The notes beneath the pieces are model-generated. The model was not told where the DNA came from. It did no database searches and worked only from the letters and a program-made list of their open reading frames with translations. A DNA stretch of 64,000 nucleotides, from positions 531,161 through 595,160 of the forward strand of contig CAVPDQ010000006.1 of NCBI GenBank assembly GCA_963702685.1. The letters run 5' to 3'. Of the stretch, positions 1-9,600 are shown in pieces (the stretch's first letter is position 1; the number at the start of each line of letters is the position of its first letter). Made by a program: the position numbers and the translations under genes. Origin of the DNA: AP-15 sp963702685 (lineage in GTDB: Bacteria; Pseudomonadota; Alphaproteobacteria; ATCC43930; CGMCC-115725).

Positions 1-27
1 GGGAATCCGCCCCGGTGTTCGCCGGTC

Positions 28-1071
28 ATGGACAAGCAATCGTTTGGCAAGACCCCGGACGGACGGTCCGCGGCGATTTACACCTTGGAGAATGCGCAGC
101 TGCGGGTGCGGATCACCGATTACGGCGGGCGCATGGTCTCGATCGAGACGCCCGACCGGTCGGGACGCCGCGGCGACGTGCTGCTCGGGTTTGACGACGT
201 CGCCGGCTATGTCGCGGCCGGCGGCGCGTTCGGGGCATTGCTCGGGCGCAACGCCAACCGCATCGCCGGCGGCACTTTCACGCTCGACGGGCACACCTAT
301 CGGCTCGCAACGAATGACGGGACCTCGACCTTGCATGGCGGGCCGGTCGGTTTCGACAAGGTCTTCTGGAAGGTGGTTTCGGCTACGGCTGGGGCCGCGC
401 CGACCCTCGTCTTGACCCATCTGAGCCCTGACGGCGACCAGGGCTTCCCGGGCGAGCTGTCGGTTCGGGCCACCTACCGCCTGGAGGGGGATTCGCTGTG
501 GCTCGAATTTGCGGCGCAGACGACCAAGCCGACCCTCGTCAGCCTCAGCGCACACCCTTATTTCAACCTCGCCGGCGCCGCGCAGGGCGATGTCCTGGGC
601 CATGTGGTGACCATCATGGCGGATGCCTTTCTGCCGACCGACGACAAGCAGATCCCGACCGGCGAAATCCGTGCGGTGGACGGCACGCCGTTCGACTTTC
701 GCCAACCGACGCCGCTCGGCGTGCGAGTTCGTCGGGCCGACCCGCAATTGATCTACGGCCGGGGCTACGACCAGTGCTTTGCTCTCGCCACCGGGCCGGC
801 GCCGCGCCTCGCCGCGCGCGCCTTCGATCCGGCGAGCGGGCGCAGCCTCGAAATCCACACCACGCAAGAGGGCTTGCAGCTCTATACCGGCAACAAGCTC
901 GACGGCTCGGTTGCCGGGCGCGGCGGCGTCATCTATCGCCAATCGGCGGGGTTTGCCTTCGAGCCGCAAGGCTTTCCCGATGCGCCGCATCACGCCGCGT
1001 TTCCGTCGACGATCTTACGCCCCGGCGACGACTGCCGCGCGATCATTCGCTACCGTTTCGGCACGGCCTGA
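28..1071 (+). CDS. galM: Aldose 1-epimerase (galactose mutarotase)
   Basis: Cytoplasmic mutarotase that interconverts alpha and beta anomers of hexoses such as galactose and glucose. The 347-residue product has the usual family length. The family landmarks are in order: GRNANRIAGG near residue 73, the HGG histidine at 103, the AHPYFN histidine at 176, GYDQCF near 247 and the catalytic-base glutamate at 312 in FEPQGF. By homology His103 and His176 bind the ring oxygens and protonate, and Glu312 abstracts the C1 hydroxyl proton. The start is the ATG at 28; there is little upstream sequence, so an earlier start outside the window cannot be excluded. No sugar operon lies alongside. Family assignment is firm; the preferred sugar is unknown. 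Confidence 0.93.
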   Translation: MDKQSFGKTPDGRSAAIYTLENAQLRVRITDYGGRMVSIETPDRSGRRGDVLLGFDDVAGYVAAGGAFGALLGRNANRIAGGTFTLDGHTYRLATNDGTSTLHGGPVGFDKVFWKVVSATAGAAPTLVLTHLSPDGDQGFPGELSVRATYRLEGDSLWLEFAAQTTKPTLVSLSAHPYFNLAGAAQGDVLGHVVTIMADAFLPTDDKQIPTGEIRAVDGTPFDFRQPTPLGVRVRRADPQLIYGRGYDQCFALATGPAPRLAARAFDPASGRSLEIHTTQEGLQLYTGNKLDGSVAGRGGVIYRQSAGFAFEPQGFPDAPHHAAFPSTILRPGDDCRAIIRYRFGTA

Positions 1072-1239
1072 GAGCTCGCGCTCGCGGCGGTGAAGGCGCA
1101 TGATCGCCTCCTGTCGCTTTTGTTTCTGCCGATCGCCGCGGTGCGGTATTATTTTGTCGATATCGGCGCGATCCGGCATCGCCAGCAGCGCGATTGCGAT
1201 TGCGATCGCGGTGTTGGCCGACTGGACGCGGTCGCCGGG

Positions 1240-1890
1240 ATGGGGCCCATGAAGGACGCTGATCCGGGTATGAATAAGGCCGATGCAGCCGCGGCCACGC
1301 AGCGAGCGTCGCCGGCGGCAGCAGATCCGCGGGAGCAGGCGAAACGTCTGAACCGATCCGCCATTTTCTTTTTTGGCCTTGGCATCGCCGCCGCGGTGAT
1401 GCTGGCGCTGTTGTCGTGGAGCGAACGCGCGCCGACACGACCCGCGCCGCCAGCGGTCGCGCATCAGCAGGTCCCGGCCCGGCAGCCTGCGCCGCCGGCG
1501 AAGAGCGCCTCTTTGCCGCTCCCGATTGCCAATCCTCCATCCGACCGGGCTCCCGGCGGGTCGGAGCAGGGGTCCGCGAACGCAGCAGGCTCGGGCTCGC
1601 TTCCTGCCGGCCCCGCCGGTCGCGATGCGGCAAAAGATGCGGCCGGCACGGGCACAGCTCCCGCTGTGGCTGACGAACCGGCGCCACCCGACGAACCAGC
1701 CCAGCACAAGCCGAAAGAGGCCCGCCGGCATTCACCGGCGGCGCGCATCGCAACAGCAAAGCAGCGTCCCTGGCACAGTCATCCGCAGTCTCGCGTCGAA
1801 ACCAACCGCGGCCAGTGCGCGTTTTTCTTATGTCTTTCGTGGCAAGCGCGGCACGTTTTCTACGAACCGCCGCGCAACGTAAATCAATGA
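1240..1890 (+). CDS. Hypothetical membrane-anchored Pro/Ala-rich protein
   Basis: Not recognised as a named family. The frame is open from 1090, but ATGs at 1240, 1249 and 1270 are likelier starts; 1240 is used here (216 residues). It encodes a short charged N-terminus, one clear transmembrane segment at about residues 40-60 (core IFFFGLGIAAAVMLALLSW), then a long low-complexity Pro/Ala/Gly region suited to a periplasmic linker. The last ~45 residues are of different character and overlap the end of the convergent ydcF-like gene by a few bases. An antisense frame is also open here, as expected in GC-rich DNA. The transmembrane segment is the main argument that this frame is real. Confidence 0.4.
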   Translation: MGPMKDADPGMNKADAAAATQRASPAAADPREQAKRLNRSAIFFFGLGIAAAVMLALLSWSERAPTRPAPPAVAHQQVPARQPAPPAKSASLPLPIANPPSDRAPGGSEQGSANAAGSGSLPAGPAGRDAAKDAAGTGTAPAVADEPAPPDEPAQHKPKEARRHSPAARIATAKQRPWHSHPQSRVETNRGQCAFFLCLSWQARHVFYEPPRNVNQ

Positions 1891-2384
1891 TCGACATGCT
1901 GGCTTTTTCTTTGCCGGGTCAGCCCTGATTTGCGGATGAGGTAGCGCATCAGGCTGCGCGGCAAGGCCACCGCTTCATAGGCTGCGGCGGCGAGAGCCGA
2001 GGGCCACGAGGCGGCCGGCACTGCGGCGCGGGCGGCGACCGCGACACCTTCGAGACGAAAGAGGAGCGCGGCGCGCGGCAGGTGGGCACGGTCGCTGACC
2101 AGCACGACCGAGTGCAATTGGCGTGCGCGCAGGAGGCGGGCGCATTCGCGGGCGTTGTCGCCGGTATCGCGCGATCGGGGCTCGATCACGAGGGCCTGGT
2201 CCGGCACGCCCTGCGCGCAGGCGATCTGCCGCATCAGCTCGGCTTCCGGGACCACCCCCCTGCCACCGCCCGACAGCAGCAAATAGGGTGCCGCACCGGC
2301 TTCGAACAGCGCGACGCCGCGCCCGACCCGCCGGCGCAGCCGCGCCGAGGGCGGACAGCCGAGGACGACGATCGCGTCGGCTTT
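1884..2384 (-). CDS. YdcF-like DUF218 protein, start codon not identifiable
   Basis: Encodes the DUF218/YdcF fold. ADAIVVLGC begins the first Rossmann-like strand, followed by YLLLSGGG, the DTGDNA motif, and VVLVSDRAHLPRAALLF near the C-terminus. Family members include ElyC/SanA-type envelope proteins and S-adenosylmethionine-binding YdcF; no specific function can be assigned. The homologous part begins exactly at the prfB stop codon, in the +1 frame relative to prfB. In this frame there is no ATG, GTG, TTG or CTG for about 50 codons upstream, all of it inside prfB coding sequence, so no conventional start yields a sensible N-terminus. The coordinates mark only the homologous region. Possible explanations are a non-canonical start, frameshifting from prfB, or a small indel in this sequence. 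Confidence 0.6.
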   Translation of the reverse strand, partial: KADAIVVLGCPPSARLRRRVGRGVALFEAGAAPYLLLSGGGRGVVPEAELMRQIACAQGVPDQALVIEPRSRDTGDNARECARLLRARQLHSVVLVSDRAHLPRAALLFRLEGVAVAARAAVPAASWPSALAAAAYEAVALPRSLMRYLIRKSGLTRQRKSQHVDH

Positions 2385-3508
2385 AGGCGTCGGTCGCGAT
2401 CGCGTCGGAGCCCTCGATGCGGGCGGCGAGCGCGGCGGCCAAAAACCGGTCGAGGTCGCCGTCGAGCACCGCGCCGGTGTTGCCGGTCTCGACGCCGGTG
2501 CGCAGATCCTTGACCATCTGGTAGGGCTGCAGCACGTAGGAGCGGATCTGGTGGCCCCAGCCGATATCGCTCTTGGTCGCGTTCTTCGCCTCGGTAGCCG
2601 CCTCGCGCCGCTCCAATTCGGCCTCATAGAGCCGCGCCCGCAGCATGGCGAAGGCTTGGGCGCGGTTCTGGTGCTGCGAGCGCTCGCTCTGGCACTGCAC
2701 GACGATGCCGCTCGGGTTGTGGGTGATGCGCACCGCGCTGTCGGTCTTGTTGACGTGCTGGCCGCCCGCACCCGAGGAGCGATAGGTGTCGATGCGCAGA
2801 TCCTTGTCGTTGATCTCGATCTCGATCTTGTCGTCGACCACCGGATAGACCCAGACCGAGGCGAAGCTGGTGTGGCGCCTTGCATTCGAATCGAACGGCG
2901 AGATCCGCACCAGCCGGTGCACCCCGCTCTCGGTCTTGAGCCAGCCATAGGCGTCGAGGCCGCGGATCGCAACCGTCGCCGATTTGAGCCCGGCCTCCTC
3001 GCCGCCCGATTCCTCGATCCACTCGGTCTTGTAGCCGTGCGCCTCGGCCCAGCGCAGGTACATGCGCAAGAGCATCTCGGCCCAATCCTGCGCCTCGGTG
3101 CCGCCGGCCCCGGCATGGACCTCGAGATAGCAGTCGTTGCCGTCGGCCTCGCCCGATAAGAGGCTTTCGAGCTCGCGCCGGGCGGCCTCGGCGCGCAGGT
3201 TTTCGAGCGCGGCCTCGGCCTCGGCCACGACTGCCGCCTCGCCCTCGGCCTCGCCCAACTCGATCAATTCGAGCGCCTCGGCGACCTCGCGCTCGATCCT
3301 GCGATAGCCGCCGATCGCGCGGTCGAGCCGGTTGCGCTCGCGCAATACCGCCTGGGCGGCGGCCGAATCGTCCCACAATTTCGGGTTTTCGGCCGCGGCG
3401 TTCAGCTCGGCGAGCCGCCGTGTCGCAACATCCCAGTCAAAGATGCCTCCTCAGCAGCGCCAGCGACTTTCTGATGTCGCCGGCCGCCGCCTCGATTTCG
3501 GCCCGCAT
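2383..3508 (-). CDS. prfB: Peptide chain release factor 2 (programmed +1 frameshift)
   Basis: RF2 recognises UGA and UAA in the ribosomal A site and triggers release of the finished peptide. The reading frame starts at ATG 3508, with GGAGG six bases upstream. It runs 23 codons to an in-frame TGA (3439-3437) and continues in the +1 frame to 2383, giving 374 residues, close to the E. coli protein (365). RF2-specific SPF lies at residues 203-205 and the catalytic GGQ at 248-250, near their E. coli positions. Reading only the second frame would start at a TTG and lose the N-terminal helices. The gene lies 60 bp after mrcA on the same strand, so it may be cotranscribed with it. Expression is autoregulated by RF2 level through the frameshift, as known for this family. 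Confidence 0.95.
3436..3451 (-). promoter_or_regulatory. prfB +1 programmed frameshift site
   Basis: On the minus strand this reads AGGAGG CAT CTT TGA C. It is an internal Shine-Dalgarno-like hexamer three bases before the slippery CTT, followed by the poorly terminating TGA-C. This matches the conserved bacterial prfB recoding site almost base for base. The downstream frame immediately encodes the conserved DWD-type residues of RF2. Confidence 0.95.
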
Positions 3509-3527
3509 GCCTGCCTCCGATCGGTTG

Positions 3528-3573
3528 CTTCGCTGTGCCTGATTTCGCTGTGCCTGATTTGGCTGGGCCTAAT
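3528..3573. repeat. Short tandem repeat between mrcA and prfB
   Basis: A 15-base unit containing CGCTGTGCCTGATTT occurs twice, with a third degenerate copy running into the mrcA stop region. It lies in the mrcA-prfB gap, upstream of the prfB ribosome binding site. No function is apparent. Confidence 0.6.
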
Positions 3574-6139
3574 ATAGGCCGCCGGTGCCGCTCGCGGGAA
3601 CGCCGCGCGCCGCTGTCGCCGGCGGCGCCGCCATGGGCGGTGCGCCATCGCCCGACGCCTCCGCTGCGACCGGGGCTTCGCTGTCCTGCGTCCCGCCCGC
3701 CGGCTCGCCGTTGCGAGCGATATCGGGGTTTTTGCCGGGCTCGGTGCCGGGCTTGTAGGCTTCGTAGATCGCCGGCCCGCTGCCGGATACCGGCAGGCCG
3801 GTGGCGGCGCTGACCCGGTAGAGCCGCAGCCCCGGCGGGATGCGGAAATCGGTCGCCGGCTTGTCCTTGAGCGCTGCGATCATAAAATCGCGGAACACCG
3901 GGGCGGAAACATGACCGCCGGTTTCGTCCTTGCCGAGGCTGTCCGGGTCGTCGTAGCCGATATAGACCCCGGCGGCGAGGTCGGGGCTGAAGCCTTCGAA
4001 CCAGGCGTCGTGGAAATCGTTGGTGGTGCCGGTCTTGCCGGCGAGCGGCTTGCCGACCGCCTTGACGGCGGTGCCGGTGCCGCGCTGCACGACCCCTTCC
4101 ATCATCGTGATCAGCTGATAGATCGAGCCCGGATCGTCCACCTGCTCACGGTTGTCGGGGATCGTCGGCACCCCTTGGCGATGCCAATCGACATTGCTGC
4201 AGTCTGGGCAGGGCCGGTTGTCGGCGCGGAAGATGGTCTTGCCGTTGCGGTCTTGGACCCGGTCGATCAGGGTCGGGGTGACGCGCTTGCCGCCATTGAC
4301 CAGCATCGAGTAGGCGGTGGTGAGCCGCAGCGGCGTCGTGGCGCCGGCGCCCAAGGTGATCGCGTATTCGCGCGGCGCGTGGTCGAGGATGCCGAACCGC
4401 TCGATGGTTTCGGCGACCGGCTCGATCCCGATCATTGTCGCCAGCCGCACGGTCAAGGTGTCGATCGACTGCTCCAGACCGATGCGCAGCGGGGTCGGCC
4501 CGCGGAACCGGTCGGCCTCGTAATTGGACGGCGACCACATCGGCAAGCCGGGGCCTTGGGGCAACGAGATCGGCGCGTCGCTGACCAGGCTCGACGGGGT
4601 GAAGCCGTGGTCGAGCGCGGCCAGAAAGACAAACGGCTTGATCGCCGAGCCGGTCTGCCGGTAGGCCTGGGTCGCTCGGTCGAACTGGCTGATGTAAAAG
4701 CTGAAGCCGCCGCTCAGCGCCAACACCCGGCCGGTATGCGGATCCATCGCGACGAGGGCGCCCGAGACTTCGGGCACCTGGCACAAATTGTAGCCGCCGG
4801 GCGCGGCCGGTTTGGCCGGCTTGTCCGCGGCCAGCTTGTCCCCGGCCGGCTTGTCCTTCCCCGGCTTGTCCTTCTGCGCGCTCTGGGTGATCGGCGTCAC
4901 CATGACGACGTCGCCGACCTTGACGACATCTGCCGCGCCGCGCGGGAACGGTCCGAGGCTGCCATTGGCATAGCGGCGGCGGGCCCAGCGCATCTCGGCA
5001 AACGGGACGTGCCCGAGCTGGCCGTCGGCAAAGCCGATCTCGGCGCCGCCCGGCTCGGTACGCAAAACGACGGCGAGGGGCCAGCCGACATCGCTCGCTA
5101 CCGGCGGCACCGCGATGTGCGCGAGGCGCGCCGCCCAATCGCCGGTCGCGTCGATATGCGCCACCGCGCCGCGCCAGCCCTCATGGCCGCGGTCATAGGC
5201 GATCAGCCCGTCGCGCAATGCCTTGTCGGCTGCCGCCTGGAGCCGCGGGTCGAGGCTGGTGCGCACCGAGAGCCCGCCCTCGTAAAGGCCCTTCTCGCCA
5301 TAGCGGGCGAGCAGCTGGCGGCGCACCTCCTCGGCGAAATAGGGCGCTCTGGCCTCCTCGGCCGGCTGGCGCTTGCGCAATTCGATCGGCTGCGCCTCGG
5401 CCGCTTCGGCCGCCGCGCGGGTGGCGACACCATCCTCGACCATGCGCTCGACGACCCAGTCGCGCCGCGCCTTCGCCGCATCGGGATAGCGCTTCGGGTT
5501 GTAGCGGTTCGGCGCCTTTGGCAATCCGGCGAGAAAGGCAGCTTCGCCGAGGGTCAATTGGTCGAGCGGCTTGTCGAAATAAGTCAGCGCCGCCGCCGCC
5601 ACCCCATAGGCGCCGCTGCCGAGATAGATCTCGTTCAGATAGAGCTCGAGGATGCGGTCCTTGGGCAGCGCCGCCTCGATGCGGGTCGCGAGCAGGATTT
5701 CGCGGATCTTGCGCTCGATCGAGACCTCGTTGGTCAGCAGCATGTTCTTGGCGACCTGCTGGGTGATCGTCGAAGCGCCGATCGGCCGCCGGTTGGCGCG
5801 GAACCGGCCGGCATCGGTGATCGCGGCGCGCAGGATCGACAGCGGGTCGATGCCGTGATGGCTGTAGAAATTCTTGTCCTCGGCCGAGATGAAAGCGTCG
5901 GTCACCAGCTTCGGAATCGCCTGGATCGGCACAAAGACGCGTCGCTCGGTCGCATATTCGGCCAAAAGACGCCCGTCGCCGGCCTGCACCCGCGTCGTGA
6001 TCGGCGGCTCGAAATGCGCGAGCTGCTGGTAGTCGGGCAGGTCACGCCCAAAATACCACAAGGTGACCCCGACAAAGCCGCAGCCGAGGACGGCGAGCAC
6101 CACGGCGCAAACAAACAGAAACCGGATCAGCTTGACCAT
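3569..6139 (-). CDS. mrcA: Penicillin-binding protein 1A, bifunctional
   Basis: Class A PBP that polymerises lipid II and cross-links peptidoglycan in the periplasm. The ATG at 6139 gives 856 residues, with a transmembrane anchor at about 4-28. The frame is open further upstream, but the added residues have no family resemblance. GT51 motifs: catalytic Glu87 in AEDKNFYSHHG, GASTITQQVAKN, and KDRILELYLNEIYLG. Transpeptidase motifs: SAIK with Ser498 and Lys501, and KTGT at 702-705. The SxN motif reads SID (from 558), an Asn-to-Asp change from the usual SRN or SKN. A Lys/Ala/Pro-rich stretch (KDKP-type repeats, about residues 423-447) extends the OB-like linker domain. The gene is divergent from rne and followed by prfB. 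Identity is secure. Confidence 0.95.
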   Translation of the reverse strand: MVKLIRFLFVCAVVLAVLGCGFVGVTLWYFGRDLPDYQQLAHFEPPITTRVQAGDGRLLAEYATERRVFVPIQAIPKLVTDAFISAEDKNFYSHHGIDPLSILRAAITDAGRFRANRRPIGASTITQQVAKNMLLTNEVSIERKIREILLATRIEAALPKDRILELYLNEIYLGSGAYGVAAAALTYFDKPLDQLTLGEAAFLAGLPKAPNRYNPKRYPDAAKARRDWVVERMVEDGVATRAAAEAAEAQPIELRKRQPAEEARAPYFAEEVRRQLLARYGEKGLYEGGLSVRTSLDPRLQAAADKALRDGLIAYDRGHEGWRGAVAHIDATGDWAARLAHIAVPPVASDVGWPLAVVLRTEPGGAEIGFADGQLGHVPFAEMRWARRRYANGSLGPFPRGAADVVKVGDVVMVTPITQSAQKDKPGKDKPAGDKLAADKPAKPAAPGGYNLCQVPEVSGALVAMDPHTGRVLALSGGFSFYISQFDRATQAYRQTGSAIKPFVFLAALDHGFTPSSLVSDAPISLPQGPGLPMWSPSNYEADRFRGPTPLRIGLEQSIDTLTVRLATMIGIEPVAETIERFGILDHAPREYAITLGAGATTPLRLTTAYSMLVNGGKRVTPTLIDRVQDRNGKTIFRADNRPCPDCSNVDWHRQGVPTIPDNREQVDDPGSIYQLITMMEGVVQRGTGTAVKAVGKPLAGKTGTTNDFHDAWFEGFSPDLAAGVYIGYDDPDSLGKDETGGHVSAPVFRDFMIAALKDKPATDFRIPPGLRLYRVSAATGLPVSGSGPAIYEAYKPGTEPGKNPDIARNGEPAGGTQDSEAPVAAEASGDGAPPMAAPPATAARGVPASGTGGLY

Positions 6140-6608
6140 CTTCACCGCGGCCGTTCTTGCTCGCACCAATCGCCGGGCCTGCGGCCTTGATCCGAGGCGG
6201 CGTCCGTTCCTATGCGCCGAATCGATCGCATTTCCAAGCCCGTTTCGGCCGTCCCGCCGGCCCCGGACCCGAGGCAACGCCCCGGCAGCAGGAATATATT
6301 GTAGGCGAACCCGTCATTCTGTAGGTTGCAAAGCGCGAAACACCGCCCCCGCCCGCCGGGCGTTGCGCTTGGCGGGACGGCGTATTGCATGCACCGATGA
6401 CCAGCGGCGTTGGCCGCTGCGTCGGGGCGCAATGCCGGGCGCGGCGGATTGTTGAAACCCGAAGCCGTCCGCGGACGAAAGTCGCCATGGCCCTTACCCG
6501 CTGGTTCCTCGAACAAGTGAATTCAGGCGCAGCCGGCTTCCCCACACACGGGACCGCGCCGCCGGCCGATACCGGCACGGCGGCGGCGAGCCTCGGAGTT
6601 ATGCCCGA
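6140..6608. other. mrcA-rne divergent intergenic region
   Basis: This 469-bp gap holds the promoters of both divergent genes and presumably a long rne leader. It includes a locally AT-rich patch around 6290-6330. Many alphaproteobacteria carry an N-acetylmuramoyl-L-alanine amidase gene between rne and mrcA; none is seen here. Open frames in the region have no recognisable content. Confidence 0.5.
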
Positions 6609-9600
6609 ATGGCAAAGCGTATGCTCATCGACGCCACTCACCCGGAAGAGACCCGGGTGGTCGTGGTCAACGTTAATCGTCTCGAAGAGTTCGATTTCGA
6701 ATCCTCTACAAAGGAACAAGTAAAAGGCAATATATATCTGGCCAGAGTTACACGCGTCGAGCCATCGTTGCAGGCGGCGTTTGTCGAATACGGCGGCAAC
6801 CGACACGGTTTCCTGGCTTTCAGCGAGATCCACCCCGATTATTACCGCATCCCGGTCGGCGACCGGGGGCCGTCTGAAGACCAGCCTTACCGGACGGACG
6901 CCGCTATGCCGGAAATGGCGATTGCGGCCGGCGACGAAACCGGTGTGCCGCTCGAGGCCGCGTTGCCGGAGATCGTGGCGGTTCCCGAGCCGACGGAGCC
7001 CGGCGAGGACGAGGCGGCCGACACCGAGCCGGTAGGCGGCGAGCCCGGCGAAGCCTCTTGGGGCGACGGCGAAACCGTTGCGCCGGTTCGGCATGGCGCG
7101 GCGGTCGGGGACGGCTCGCCGGAGGCGCCGGACGAGCCGCGCTACTCCGCGGCAGCCTCGTTCGATGCGATCACCGGCGACGATCCGGTCGCACCGCATT
7201 CCGCGCCCTTTGCCGAGCCGGACACGGCAGCGGCGAGCGACGGGGTGGCGATCGACGAGCCGGAGGCGTCCTGGCCCGAAATGACCGAGGCCGAGATCGC
7301 AGAGGCGGCGCCGGCGGCCGAATTGAACGGCGCGGACGACGAGACCGAGCCGGTCGAGACGATCGGCGGCGACGATTTCGAGGACACCGAGCGGCAGCGC
7401 TCGCACAGCTTCCGCCACTACAAGATCCAGGAGGTGGTCAAGCGGCGGCAGATCATGCTCGTCCAGGTCACCAAGGAGGAGCGCGGCAACAAGGGCGCCG
7501 CGCTGACGACGTATTTGTCGCTCGCCGGGCGCTATTGCGTGCTGATGCCGAATACCGCGCGCGGTGGCGGCGTGTCGCGCAAGATCACGAGCCTCGGCGA
7601 CCGGCGGCGCTTAAAGGATGTGCTGGGAGATCTCGACATCCCCGAAGGCATGGGGGTGATCGTCCGCACCGCCGGCGCCGAGCGCTCGAAAGCCGAGGTC
7701 AAGCGCGACTACGAATATCTGCTGCGTTTGTGGAACGAGATCCGCGAGCTGACCCTGCGCTCGACGGCACCCGCGCTGATCTACGAGGAAGGCAATCTGA
7801 TCAAGCGCTCGATCCGCGACCTTTACACCCGCGACATCGACGAGGTGCTGGTCGAGGGCGAGGAGGGCTACCGCACGGCAAAGGCGTTTATGAAGATGCT
7901 GATGCCGAGCCATGCCAAGCGCGTGCAGCCCTATCGCGACCCGCAGATCGGCCTGTTGCATCGCTTTCAGGTCGAAAGCCAGATCGACGCGATCCATTCG
8001 CCGGTCGTCCAGCTGCGCTCGGGCGGCTACATCGTCATCAACCAGACCGAGGCGCTGGTCGCGATCGACGTCAATTCGGGCCGCTCGACGCGCGAGCGCA
8101 ACATCGAAGAGACGGCACTGCGCACCAACCTCGAAGCAGCCGAGGAGATCGAACGCCAATTGCGGCTGCGCGACCTCGCCGGGCTGATCGTGATCGATTT
8201 CATCGACATGGAGGAGCACCGCAACAACGGCGCGGTGGAACGCCGGCTCAAGGACGCGCTGAAGCACGACCGGGCGCGCATCCAGGTCGGCCGCATCAGC
8301 CCGTTCGGCCTTCTCGAAATGTCGCGCCAGCGGCTGCGCCCGTCCTTGGTCGAAGCCTCGACCCAGCCCTGTCCGCATTGCGGCGGCAGCGGGTCTATCC
8401 GCTCGACCGAATCGACCGCGCTCTATGTGCTGCGCTCGATCGAGGAAGAGGGAATGCGGCGCCGTGCCGCCGAGGTCTGCGTCTACGTGCCGACCAATGT
8501 GGCGCTCTACGTCTTGAACCAAAAGCGGGAGTCGCTCTCCCAGATCGAAAGCCGCTATGGCATGCATGTGCTGGTGGCGCGCGACGACACGCTGATCCCG
8601 CCGGCCTTCCGGCTCGACCGGCTGCGCCCCTTTGAGGCCAACGAGGCCGTGCCGGCGGTACCGGCCCCATTGACCCAGACGGCCTTCGAGGAGGAGGACG
8701 AGGAGGAGGTAGCGGCGGAGGAGGCGGAGGCGGAGGCGGAGGAGGAGCGCGCCGAAACCGTCGAGGCGGCAACGCCGGACGAGGAGCCCGAAGAGGCGCG
8801 TGCGCGCAGCCGCAAGCGTCGCCGCCGGCGGCGCAAGCATGACGAGGAGCCGGCCGGCGAGAAGGTCGGCGAGAGGGGCGGCGAGACGGGCGGCGAGACG
8901 GTGGAAGCCGCGGACAATTCCGCCATTGCCAGCCGCGAGGAGGGCGAGGAGGCGCAGCGCCGTCGCCGCGGGCGGCGCGGCGGGCGGCGCCGTGGGCGGC
9001 GCGAAACCGGCGGCGAGCCGATTTTTGCCGACCCGCGTGCGGCGCTCGACACGGTCGAGATCCTGCCGACCGACGCCATCGAAGAACCGCAAGCCGAGCT
9101 GCCGGAGCTGATCGCCGGCTGGCCCGCCGAGCTTGGCGTCGAGCTCGGGGCCGAGGCAGCCGATTCCGGCCTCGAAACCGCGAGCCTGCCGGCGCTCGCC
9201 GGCGACGGCGCGCTGCGCCCGGCGGCCGAAACGGACGCGCCGCCGAGCATGGCGGCGGTGCCGGTCGAAGCACCGGCGGGCGAAAAGGACGCGCCGCCGA
9301 GCATGGCGGCGGTGCCGGTCGAAGCACCGGCGGCCGAAAAGGACGCGCCGCCGAGCATGGCGGCGGTGCCGGTCGAAGCACCGGCGGCCGAAAAGGATGC
9401 GCCGCCGAGCATGGCGGCGGTGCCGGTCGAGGCACCGGCGGCTGCAATCATCGAGGTGGTGCATCTGCCGCCCGTAGAACCGCCGCCCGTAGAACCGCCG
9501 CCCATGGAGCCGCCAGCGCTGCTGGGACCGGCTGAACCGATCGAGGCCGCAGCCGCTGCCGAGAAGCAGACCGCCGAACCGCTCGCGGCCGCGCCTGAGG

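Noticed and set aside
1015..1731. Minus-strand 238-codon frame opposite the hypothetical membrane protein
   Set aside because: It overlaps the end of galM, is Arg/Cys-rich without motifs, and lacks the clear transmembrane segment seen on the plus strand.
3911..6190. Plus-strand 759-codon open frame
   Set aside because: Exact antisense of mrcA. Long antisense frames are expected in DNA this GC-rich, and the translation has no recognisable motif.
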